A stretch of DNA of 64,000 bases from positions 5,001,723-5,065,722 of the forward strand of contig OY744616.1 in assembly GCA_963556255.1 (NCBI GenBank), given 5' to 3'. The translations under genes and the position numbers were made by a program. The notes under the pieces are model-generated. The model was given only the letters and a program-made list of their open reading frames with translations. It did not search any database and was not told the origin of the DNA. The stretch is from Allolobophora icterica (taxonomy: Eukaryota; Annelida; Clitellata; Crassiclitellata; Lumbricidae). Shown here one piece after another: positions 42,049-50,969 of this stretch (position 1 is its first letter; each line of letters begins with the position of its first letter).

Positions 42049-42591
42049 CAGTGTGATTCTCCTTACAGATTTTATTTTAGTTACAGTTACAGTTATAGTT
42101 AATGGTTTTTCATTTTAGTTATAGTTACAGTTATAGTTAATATTATTTTTTAGTTACAGTTATAGTTATCGTTAACGAAATCATTTTGCTTTCGTTAACG
42201 AAAACATTTTCGTTACCGTTATCGTTAATGAAAATCACACTGAATTATGAAGACGCGTTACACAATAATTTGCTTAGAGCTTTGACGAATGGGTCCATTC
42301 AGCTTCATGAATACACAGCGCTCCATATTCACCGACATCCAAGGCGAACATAGGAATCATTTTGCTTTCGTTAACGGCTGTATTTTCACGTTCTCACGTT
42401 AGTTGATATTGCACTTTTTTTTATCGTATTAACGAAAATAGCAATGAATTTTCGTTAGTGTTATTTTCGTTATAGTTATAGTTATAGTTAATGATATTTT
42501 TTAGTTATAGTTATAGTTATCGTTAACGAAATCATTTTTTGTTCGTTAACGAACATTTTCGTTATCGTTAACGTTAACGAGAATCACACTG
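42049..42591. mobile_element. hAT-like non-autonomous element with exact 8-bp TSD
   Basis: GGTGTCAG at 42041-42048 and 42592-42599. Ends CAGTGTGATTCTCC and CGAGAATCACACTG. Interior rich in gttatagttaac/cgttaacgaaaa repeats. An internal CACTG end at 42242 suggests a nested copy (42049-42242 looks like a complete short foldback). No transposase frame. Confidence 0.75.
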
Positions 42592-42597
42592 GGTGTC

Positions 42598-42665
42598 AGT
42601 AGTGCCAGGTGGTCAGATGGTGCCAGTCCAATACCTAGGAAAAATAGGAGGGCGACGTTGTTAAA
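42598..42665 (+). repeat. Module C repeat (partial)
   Basis: agatggtgccagtccaatac, gaaaaataggagggcgacgt. Confidence 0.6.
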
Positions 42666-42697
42666 AACTGAACTCCAATTTTATCTTCAATATCTGT

Positions 42698-42965
42698 GCG
42701 ATGGTCTATTGGTTAGCGTGCTGGGCTTTCATTCGAGAGGTCGCGGGATCAAATCCCAGCTAAGGCAGAATTGTGTGTACAGATTTCTGCTCCATCTGCA
42801 CCCCATAGACAACTCAGCCGCAATGAATACACTGTCAGTACAGTGTCGGTGAGAAGATGATACGGCGCGGGAGATAACCTTCTATCCGGTCTCATATGCC
42901 GAGGCTAAGTAAAAAGAAGTCGCTAACACTTCATAGTCATGGCTGCCTTTCTGGCTAGTCTATAG
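42698..42965 (+). mobile_element. tRNA-derived SINE (family B)
   Basis: Head gatggtctattggttagcgt, B-box-like gggatcaaatccc at 42743-42755, body ttctgctccatctgcacccc, gccgaggctaag. Confidence 0.85.
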
Positions 42966-43065
42966 TTGATTGGTTAGTTTCGTTATCAAAGATGATAGCG
43001 TCGAACTCCTCCCATCTCCAGGCTTGGAATTGGAGTGCGGACAGTGACGAAGTTCTTAAGCGATG
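42965..43065 (-). repeat. Module C repeat
   Basis: Minus strand: cgtcactgtccgcactcc, caattccaagcctgg, gatgggaggagttcgacgct, taacgaaactaaccaa. Confidence 0.7.
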
Positions 43066-43184
43066 AATGGATCTGTGGCCTGAGCGTACTATACTAGGCC
43101 AGTCTGTCTTCAGCATTATATCCACAGATTTAAATTTACTTAAGGCTGCAAACCCAAAGTCTATTCGATTAGCTGTCGCCCGAT

Positions 43185-43450
43185 CCTAATTTCCGTTCGA
43201 TTAGATTTTTATGCACTAATTGAAGACATACAATTGCAAAAGACAATATTGAGCTTATGCAGTAGCAATGCTAATAACTGTTGCATGCATTGACCGATGT
43301 GAGATGTTACTGGTTGCTGGTTTGTGGACTGTTCTGACATAGCAGTTGTGCTGCTTTATGTACTATAATAGACTGCAGTAACTTGCTGCTGTAACTTGCT
43401 GTGCTTTTAATCGAAATTTGACAAATTCATGCAGCAGGTATATGTATGAA
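43185..43450 (-). repeat. Inverted copy of the 23500-23760 element
   Basis: Shares the aaagcagcacaactgctat and gtcagaacagtccacaaacc stretches on the minus strand. Confidence 0.65.
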
Positions 43451-43647
43451 TTAAAGAAGTCTAATTATAATTGGTAATTCTAATTCCAACCGACATTTCT
43501 TGATCAGTTCTCGCTACTATCGATTTTCGGATTTTTAACCTTTCACGAATTTAGTAAGTCATGTGATTAAAGGTTATTATAGCTTCTTAGAAAAATGATT
43601 TGTGGGTGTTTAAGCATAGCCTTTCTGGGGTCTTTATTACTAATCCG

Positions 43648-43700
43648 AAGTTTAACGTCGTCTTTTGACAACAATGGCCGTTGACGACAATTCACAAATA
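43648..43700 (-). repeat. Module B repeat
   Basis: Minus strand: aattgtcgtcaacggccatt, gttgtcaaaagacgacgtta, aacttcgg. It carries the GTCGTC variant also seen at 4790 and 38620. Confidence 0.75.
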
Positions 43701-43719
43701 CAATTTTCAGAAAACGATA

Positions 43720-43755
43720 AACTTATAGTGTCCGAAACACACCATTTAAAGGTGT
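43720..43755 (-). promoter_or_regulatory. PSE/TATA unit
   Basis: ACACCTTTAAATGG, TATAAGTT at 28 bp; module B starts about 25 bp downstream. Confidence 0.7.
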
Positions 43756-44159
43756 CAAACATAAGCTTACAATATCAATAACTGCTATGTCAGAACAGTC
43801 CACAAACCGCTCTTTAGTCCGTACTAGCGTCCTTTGGTCTTTAATTCCGTCCGTTCGTTCCTCTGTCCATCCGTCTTTTCACACACCCATCCTTCAGTCC
43901 TTCCGACCGTCCATCCGTCCTTCCGTTTATCCATCATTTCGTCCTTCCGTCCGTTCATCCGTACGTTCGTTGCCAAACAGGGTGAGACCCATGACTTGCC
44001 CTTGGGTCCATTTGTCCATTATAAACGTCAGACGCAGTAACGAAAAAGACCAACTCACATGAAAACCCTCTTTACTATGGAATACACAAATTACATAATG
44101 GCTTATGTAAGCCCACAGCATATCCATCTATCTTACACACAGACCTACATGCATACGTA

Positions 44160-44244
44160 GAAAACTTACATACATGCATGCATACATGCATACAAGCATA
44201 CATACATATATACAAATATATATATACGTATATATATATGTATA

Positions 44245-44300
<56 letters not shown>
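44160..44300. repeat. (ACATGCAT)/(TA)n
   Basis: ACAT variants then (TA)n 44247-44296. Confidence 0.9.
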
Positions 44301-44302
<2 letters not shown>

Positions 44303-44569
44303 CGGGGGTCCATAGAGTAGTGATAACATCACTGGCGTGAAGTGCAGTAGGTAGCGGGATCCCTCCCGTAACCCTCTCAAGGTCCACTCAGCCTATCATT
44401 CGCGCGATGGCGCGTTTGTGAAAATGAGATGTAGGACGTGATGGGCGCCTTGCAAGGCTGCCATATACAGTTAAAATTCGACTCCTGTAACAACTTGTGA
44501 TCATCCGTTCATACTTATTTGTAACCGTACTGCGTAATTGTCAGTTTGAAGATATTAAACGAAAATTGT

Positions 44570-44587
44570 TATTATTATTAATATTAA

Positions 44588-44648
<61 letters not shown>
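44570..44648. repeat. (TTA)n microsatellite
   Basis: About 75 bp. Confidence 0.9.
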
Positions 44649-44650
<2 letters not shown>

Positions 44651-44749
44651 AATACACAAATACACACGTGCACACATGCATACATGCACGCATGTATGCA
44701 TACTTACATGCGGTGAATCTGTTTATTAATCTGTTTTGTTAAGGACAAT

Positions 44750-45070
44750 TATATTGTATTGTATTGTATCTAAGCATTTATAAAGCGCCTCTCACAGTGT
44801 TCGCCAATCAGAGGCGCTCCCAATGCGAAAGACCCAGTGAATAGAAAGTGGTTTTAAGACAGCGGAACGAGGCACTTGGGTCACCAGCTAATAAAGAGGC
44901 ACGTGTCAATGGAGGGAGTTGATTCCATAGAGCTGGACCAATGCAAGAAAAGGCTCGAGTTTTGGCCACAGTGGTCCTGGCTCGTGGTACAAGAAAATCA
45001 TGGCGATTAAACGATCGCAGTGGACGGAGGGAGTAGCTGAAACTGGCAGACGAACAAACATATACTTCAA
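44750..45070 (-). pseudogene. LINE C-terminal relic (CR1/L2-group)
   Basis: Minus strand 3' end gcgctttataaatgcttaga plus (TACAA)n. Coding remnants (transl. RTTVAKTRAFSCIGPALWNQ, LPPL) upstream to about 45070. Confidence 0.75.
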
Positions 45071-45160
45071 TCTGCTTAATTTTCCAAGGGCTTGTTAGTA
45101 AGGTGTAGTATTTGAAATTAGTACAAATACCAAGAAACTGGAGAACGCTATGGCTATATG

Positions 45161-45196
45161 TTTATATAGCTTTGTTCAACATCTTTTTTAAGGTGT
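45161..45196 (-). promoter_or_regulatory. PSE/TATA unit
   Basis: ACACCTTAAAAAAG, TATATAAA at 28 bp. Confidence 0.75.
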
Positions 45197-45264
45197 CCAC
45201 GAATAACCCTCTGCCCAATCGGCGATGACTTGTGTTTGAACTATAACCTTTCTTCCTAGTCGTT

Positions 45265-45299
45265 TCCTTATAGACCAAAGGCGAACTTAAAAGAGGTGT
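45265..45299 (-). promoter_or_regulatory. PSE/TATA unit, variant subfamily
   Basis: ACACCTCTTTTAAG, TATAAGGA at 27 bp, then AACG. The only variant-type copy seen outside 26.3-28.5 kb. Confidence 0.6.
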
Positions 45300-45404
45300 G
45301 TTAATGATAGCGCTTCTGAGCAACAATTTAGAGGTTCGTTTTTTCCGTTCACATTAAAATATGTCAGGTTTGTGAACACATGCATAAATGTAAAACACTG
45401 CCTT

Positions 45405-45480
45405 TTTCGGGTGATGCCAGTCCCAAGCCTGAGAAAAAGTATGATGGCTTCATCGGCCATGGCATCAGCAAGATGTCGCT
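45405..45480 (+). repeat. Module C/B hybrid
   Basis: gggtgatgccagtcccaagc, gagaaaaagtatgatgg, then ggcatcagcaagatgtcgct. Confidence 0.6.
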
Positions 45481-45534
45481 AGACAATGTAAACTATTACT
45501 ATTGCATAAACTCTGTTGATGTACGGATGCATCC

Positions 45535-45600
45535 GTAGTTTAACGACATCTTGTGGCAACAAAAGCCGTTGACATCGACAGAAATTATTTTGGCATAGTA
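45535..45600 (-). repeat. Module B repeat
   Basis: Minus strand: aatttctgtcgatgtcaacg, gcttttgttgccacaagatg, tcgttaaac. Near consensus. Confidence 0.85.
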
Positions 45601-45831
45601 AAACCTTTCGTAATAATAAAGTATATTTGGTTTTATATATAGGGTCGACAGAACGATAAAAACTTTATATCGTTTCGTATCCTGTATAAGCATTGTAACG
45701 AGTGAGTGACAGCTGTTAGGTTTCTATTCATTCTGACCTGATTTCGGGGGATCATTTCGCAGAGTCTCGAGGGTGTTTTAATACAGTCTTACATAGAGAA
45801 CAGATATCTAAATTATCTGGGACCATTCTTA

Positions 45832-45867
45832 TAATTATAGCATTGGTTATCTGCGTCTTAAAGGTGT
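45832..45867 (-). promoter_or_regulatory. PSE/TATA unit
   Basis: ACACCTTTAAGACG, gataaccaatg, TATAATTA at 28 bp; upstream catgctcttgttgg. Confidence 0.7.
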
Positions 45868-46109
45868 CCAACAAGAGCATGACACCGATTGGTGTCATGC
45901 CTGTCTCGATCCGTTGAGTCGCAGATTCGAATCTCCCTGTCGAATATCCTGTGAAATGGAGAATGTGCTGTTGGGCCTTTTAACCCGTGAGGCATGGATT
46001 GCCCTTGATGGATTGTGGCTGTCGTAACCCTGGCTCGGCCAAATTATCTTTTAATCGAAAGGTCATGACCCACTTCCCGCCCTATATTGTTGTGTATTGG
46101 CGGGAAAAA

Positions 46110-46183
46110 TCGCTGTACCTATGACTATATTTGAGCGCTCTCCTTAGACACCTTTAAAATGTTGCCCACCGATGCTATATACA
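46110..46183 (+). promoter_or_regulatory. PSE/TATA unit with upstream block
   Basis: PSE at 46148 (ACACCTTTAAAATG), TATATACA at 28 bp. The upstream block ctatgactatatttgagcgc is nearly identical to that of the unit at 47461, showing a duplication about 1.3 kb apart. Confidence 0.85.
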
Positions 46184-46334
46184 ATTAGGCCACGCTACCT
46201 CAACTGATTTCCTCTTTAGCGACTTGCTGTTGTACATTGGCGGGAAAAATCAGACTCGTTGAACTTATGTCGACAAATCATTCTCACTAATCTATCTTAC
46301 TCTTCAATCGACCAAAGTGCGGTTATGCAAGACG

Positions 46335-46460
46335 TGAACGTATGTATGTATGCATCCATGTATGTGTGTGTATGTATCTATGTATGTATGTGGTTCTATG
46401 TATGTATGTATGTATGTATGCATAATTGTTTGTTTCTTTGTGTGTATGTTGTGTATGTAT
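46335..46460. repeat. Degenerate (TATG)n
   Basis: Imperfect TGTATG units next to the LINE tail. Confidence 0.85.
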
Positions 46461-47105
46461 TGTATTGTATTGTATTGTATTCGGATATTTATAAAGCGCT
46501 TCTAGCGGGAGGGCCATTCAGAAGCGCTCCCAGTGCGAGAGACCCCGAGAGAAAAAGCAAGTTTTAAGAAACTTAAAAGAGGAAGAGACGTTACCTGAGA
46601 GAATAGAAGAACGAACGAACGGAGGAAGCTCATTCCAAAGAGCAGGGCCAATGGAGGCAAAAGACCTAGATTGAGCCAGAGAAGTCCTGACACGGGGAAC
46701 GAGGAGGTCCAAGCGGTCAGATGAACGAAGAGGACGAAGAGAAGCAGCAGAGTGAGGGCGATGAATTAAGTCACATAAATATTTTGGAGCGAAACCAAGT
46801 TGAGCCTTACACACAAGGATGAGGACCTTAAATTGGATGCGGGCAGAAAGCTGGAGCCAGTGGAGTTCTTCTGTCATAAAGGTGGTGATATGAGAGAATC
46901 GAGGAAGACGGGCAATTAATCTAGCAGCAGCATTGATAACGGACTGAATAGAAGCAAGACGGACTTTAGGAAGACCAATGAGGAGGGAATTGCAATAGTC
47001 AAGTCTAGAGCAGACAAATGCATGGACAATTGAAGTGAAAATTCGAGATGAGAGAGAGCGACGGATAGCTCTAAGGCGCCTTACGTGAAAATAGGAAGTG
47101 CGTAT
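46460..47105 (-). pseudogene. 5'-truncated LINE, C-terminal 200 codons open
   Basis: Minus strand frame: RRLRAIRRSLSSRIFTSIVH, AFVCSRLDYCNSLLIGLPKV, LHWLQLSARIQFKVLILVCK, SRSFASIGPALWNELPPFVR and the end gcgctttataaatatccg with (AATAC)n tail. The frame is uninterrupted, so this is a recent truncated copy. It lies between the two duplicated PSE units at 46148 and 47461. Confidence 0.9.
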
Positions 47106-47375
47106 GTAGGTATGTAGGTATGTAGGTATGTGTGCATGGATGCATGTATGTATATGCATCTACACGTTTGTATCTATGTGTGTATTTATGCATGCATGTT
47201 TGTGTTTGAATGTATGTATGTTTGTTAGTTTGTGTATGTTTGTATGCATGTTTGCATGTATGTACGCTTGTATGTATGAATCTACGTATGTATGTGTATA
47301 TGTATGCTTGTGCGCATGTACGTATGTGTGTTTTTATGTATGCAAGTAGTTGTGTTTGTATGTATGGTATATATT
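47105..47375. repeat. Degenerate (TATG)n
   Basis: Imperfect ATGT/GCATG repeats. Confidence 0.85.
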
Positions 47376-47460
47376 TATGTTTCAGGACATTTAATTTAGC
47401 GCTTTTTAGGTTCGTCGCAAAAGCGCTCTACCTATGACTATATTTGAGCGCTCTCGCTAG

Positions 47461-47496
47461 ACACCTTCAAAACGTGGCCAACCAATGCTATATAAA
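47461..47496 (+). promoter_or_regulatory. PSE/TATA unit, near consensus
   Basis: ACACCTTCAAAACG, gccaaccaatg, TATATAAA at 28 bp, then tatggcc. Upstream ttgagcgctctcgctag. Confidence 0.85.
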
Positions 47497-47659
47497 TATG
47501 GCCAGGCTAGCTTCGCTGATAGCTGACGATTGTTGAACATGAAATAGGCAGAGCTCCTCCACTATACGTTACCAGTAGTAAACGTAATGAAAATGTAAAT
47601 CTCCGAAATTTATCAGAGTCGGACAATAGCCACGTCAGCGAGGCTAGCTTATTTGCAGG

Positions 47660-48030
47660 CGTTTTATAAAATCAGGTCAGCAATAGCCGGGCTGCCTTGT
47701 CCGTTTCGGGGCCAGGTCTGAGTTCGGGGAGGTCAAGCCGCACAACTTGAATGAAGTACGTTTCAAAACAAAGGCACCAGTACGTAAGTGTATACGGAGG
47801 TAAGTTCCAGGAGGACGGTCCAACACACGAGAAAGCACGATGGGCTCGAGTTGAAATACGACAGCGGGGCACCGGAGTATCTCCATGGGCCTCCAATCGG
47901 AGTACCACCTCTTCATGAATTCCTAACTTGATCCATGCCATCCTACGCCTTCCAAATGCTCTCGTCCTCAACAAAACGCCGTAACAGCTGCTCTGCCTCT
48001 TCTCTCTTTTGTCTATGGCAACCAAACTCG
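47660..48030 (-). pseudogene. LINE C-terminal relic
   Basis: Minus strand: PVPRCRISTRAHRAFSCVGP, SSWNLPPYTL; frameshift before the C-terminal end. The 3' end is not of the (ATTACA) or (AATAC) type. Confidence 0.7.
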
Positions 48031-48059
48031 GACCACCACTGGAGATCTCTGGACAACCC

Positions 48060-48150
48060 CTCTGATTCGACGCAGCACTCGTGAATAAGCTGGTGCATTT
48101 TGCACTTAGCTGTAGAGGAGCGCTTTAGAAAATTGAAGTTTACGATTTAG
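48060..48150 (+). repeat. Dispersed repeat ending gcgctttagaaaatt
   Basis: gcactcgtgaataagctggt ... gagcgctttagaaaattgaa; same family as 9000 and 50640. Confidence 0.6.
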
Positions 48151-48344
48151 AATACTATATAAAATGAAAGACGATCCAACTGATTTTTAAAGTTCGCGCG
48201 TAACTTTTGACCGTCATTGTCATGGCAATGGATAACATATTTTCTTCGAAAAATAAATAAATTTAAATGAAATATCATTATTGTAATAGAATTTTGTTAG
48301 AACTTTAATAGATGTACAGATTTTAAACTCGCAATTGTATTTAG

Positions 48345-48379
48345 ACACCTTTGAAACACTTGCTGCAATTCTACATAAA
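48345..48379 (+). promoter_or_regulatory. PSE/TATA unit
   Basis: ACACCTTTGAAACA, TACATAAA at 27 bp. Confidence 0.65.
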
Positions 48380-48439
48380 ATTGTTTTGTTCCAAAATAAC
48401 CAAGGAAAGGCTTTCTTAAACACCCGCAAATTGTTTATA

Positions 48440-48445
48440 ATAGTA

Positions 48446-48526
<81 letters not shown>

Positions 48527-48527
48527 G
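48440..48527. repeat. (AAT)n microsatellite
   Basis: About 88 bp. Confidence 0.95.
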
Positions 48528-48539
48528 GTGACGGTGGAC

Positions 48540-49190
48540 ACGGGAAAATGCAGTGCAGAATTTAGAAACCTCCGAAACGAATCAAACAGTCACAATTTAT
48601 TTATTAACTCCGCAATTCAGTTATCAACTTGGCTACATGGGCTCATGTGTAAGCCATCCGCCACCTAGGGCTAATGCCTAAATCAAGGTCTTAGGTCACA
48701 GTCAGAAAGTTGCACAATAATTCGCCATTACACAGAAGATTTTTTTGGCAATTTCCTTTATTCTGTTTCAAGCTGTTGACGTCGTTTAGGTTTCGCAAAT
48801 CTGTTTAAATATCTTGATGTAATACTCGTATTATGTCTTGCAGACATAGTGTTTCAGACAGAACAGTTCAAATTTCAACAATCTGCTAATTTGAATTTGT
48901 TTGACCAGTAACGGAATAAGATTTACATATTCCTAATTCACTTCATTTCTAGACTTAAAACTGTATTACTAACATTCCTCAAATATAAAGGTCAACTGCG
49001 AATCCAATCCAACACAACCTAAATGCTGAAGAGAATCGCACAGAACTCAAATCCTCCCAGATCAGCCTCTAGATTGATTAGTAGGACTCTCTAATCTAAT
49101 CTTATTTAATCAAAACAAATCCTTTCTAATCCAATCCATTTCAATTTAAATCATTTAAAACTGAATAACAGGGTTAGGCCTACATGGCGG
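48540..49190. other. No gene; AATCY-type degenerate repeat at the right end
   Basis: 49070-49150 holds loose taatctaatc/aatccaatcc repeats, also at 50560-50635, 61305-61400 and 62455-62560. 48945-48990 resembles 59850-59895. Confidence 0.5.
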
Positions 49191-49269
49191 TTGCATTGAG
49201 TAAGTGTTGCCTAGAGACCCATACCTCACCTGATATAAAACGTGACTTTGCGAAAAATTTTCTACTTAA

Positions 49270-50079
49270 CCCTCGGTGGCACCCCTTTTTGAAAAACACG
49301 TTTCAGTACCCCTGGGGGTCAAAAGGACCCCCATTATTTTAAGCATGTTTTGAGTGTCATATTTCCAATGAAACAACTAATGCACAATATCAACATAGTA
49401 GATATAATATCTGAAGTCATAGCATCCAAATTATAATATATCATAAGAAGATATAGGTCTGTGGTTCGTATCGATCTTCTTGGCAAGGAAGCGTGTTCGA
49501 AAATATTCAATTAGTCGTCCTTGCATGTATCGCACACGAATGATTTCGCTGCATGATTTCCGCAAACGAACTGCTGACACTTACTGCATCTATAATTCAC
49601 TTTAGTGTCTTTCACTCTGGGATACAAATGACACCTTCCTCTCTTCTTGCTGGCGTCTGGTGCGGGTCTCTCAGCCTCAGGAATTCCCAGCGCAAGAAAG
49701 CAACGCTTCATAGACGCCTGTTCATAGATCCGAGGATCCGCTCGTCTGGTTAGTATCCATGGCCAACACATCGCAGTACCTGCCTCTAGAAGGAATAGTC
49801 TCTTTCTTGATCCGCGCCGCGCTTACTCATTAATATGTTTCATCACCGCGCTATGCGAATAGGTCGCCATGTTTGCACTACTATTTGTTTACTTTCTCTG
49901 TCAAACATCAACACTGGTTCCCTGCTTCTAGAATGACGTACTAAATTGAATGAATCTGTTGAGCAGAAACATTGAATCAATGTCTTAGAAGTTAATACGC
50001 ATGCATTGCATAGTTGAGGAAATATATAATAAGAAATATATGTGGGGGTCAAAAATACCCCCAGGGGTACTTCAGAGGG
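49270..50079 (-). mobile_element. Internally deleted piggyBac element
   Basis: TTAA at 49266-49269 and 50080-50083. The paralogous locus has one TTAA at 62013-62016 with matching flanks (gcgaaaaattttctac / atgaaatacgcgaccgtata against the reversed copy). Ends CCCTCGGTGGCACC and CCCTCTGAAGTACC, with an inner inverted repeat GTACCCCTGGGGGT at 49306-49319 and 50056-50069. On the minus strand 49511-49771 encodes a C-terminal Cys/His-rich tail (RGRCHLYPR, NYRCSKCQQFVCGNHAAK, FVCDTCKDD then stop), as in the C-terminal zinc-binding domain of piggyBac transposases. The DDD catalytic domain is absent, so the copy cannot move itself. Confidence 0.9.
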
Positions 50080-50167
50080 TTAAAACATGAAATACGCGAC
50101 CGTATAAAGTCTTATAAAATGGAAAACGTTGCGTGGAATTCTCTGCGGGGGATCGTCGGCCTGCCAT

Positions 50168-50221
50168 CTAAAAAAAGTAAGTAAGTATATTCTTTATTGA
50201 ACCACCTGCATGCGAGATCTA
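50168..50221 (-). mobile_element. Tiny LINE 3'-end insertion
   Basis: Extra sequence relative to the paralogue at 61919-61930: starts aaaaaaagtaagtaagtata and ends tgcatgcgagatct. The flanks both read (c/g)atct, giving a short target duplication. About 50 bp of a LINE tail. Confidence 0.6.
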
Positions 50222-50388
50222 GTGATGGCATCCTGAAGTTGAGTTCGATGAACAGCCGCTTTATAAATTGATGTTTTAGCAACAGTTGTTTTATTATCGT
50301 CCGTAATCAATAATTGTTCACGATGTTTTCATGTTTGACGGAAGATGAGAATTGGTAATATCTAACGAGGTCGAGAATGATTTTAAAT

Positions 50389-50424
50389 TATAAGTAACGG
50401 AGATGAACTACGTTTAAAAGGTGT
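50389..50424 (-). promoter_or_regulatory. PSE/TATA unit
   Basis: ACACCTTTTAAACG, TACTTATA at 28 bp. Paralogue at 61742-61777 on the other strand keeps box and spacing. Confidence 0.7.
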
Positions 50425-50639
50425 CTAATAAATTCCACTTTTCTCGAGACTTCTTGGCTGATATTAACATCATCGAACTGATGATGGCAAATTGCATTCC
50501 TGACATGTAATATAAACACATCTGAAATAAACCAAACCAATTGTTTCATATACTTTTTTTAATCCAATCTAATTTGATCAAATGTATTCTAATCCAATCA
50601 AATCTAATCCAGTCTAATCTGATATAATATAATCCAACG

Positions 50640-50705
50640 CTCGTGAATAAGCTAGTTCCCTGCGCTTGACTTTCGAGTGGCGCTTTAGAAGTTTGGTGTT
50701 TATGA
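50640..50705 (+). repeat. Dispersed repeat ending gcgctttagaagttt
   Basis: cgctcgtgaataagctagtt ... gagtggcgctttagaagttt; inverted paralogue at 61230-61300. Confidence 0.7.
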
Positions 50706-50747
50706 TTAAGAATCTATCGTAATCTGCACGGTTAATTTCCAATGAAG

Positions 50748-50960
50748 GCGCTCGATGGCCTAGTGGTTAGTGTGACGACTGTCAATATATTGGTTGCGGG
50801 TTTATATCTCCGCTAGGCACAAAGTTGCTTCGAGATTACGGCTCCAAGTCGACCCCCTGAGATTTGGCCAGACCAAAATTGGTTCGGAATTCATCTATTT
50901 AATCCGTGCACTAGCTCAAATCTCCGCTCCTTATCTCCATGTTGTAGACGTTTAGATTAA
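50748..50960 (+). mobile_element. tRNA-derived SINE (family C)
   Basis: Head gatggcctagtggttagtgt, then gacgactgtcaatatattgg, B-box-like gttgcgggtttatatctccg, body cttcgagattacggctccaa. Confidence 0.8.
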
Positions 50961-50969
50961 GATTGATTA

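Larger units (their letters stand above)
49200..50960 (+). repeat. Block duplicated in inverse at about 61040-62100
   Basis: After removing the piggyBac relic, the order in both is: accgtataaagtcttataaa, gttgcgtggaattc, the agtgatggcatcc segment, a minus-strand PSE unit, aataagctagttcc/gcgctttagaag, and the family C SINE. By-eye divergence is perhaps a fifth of positions. Confidence 0.8.
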
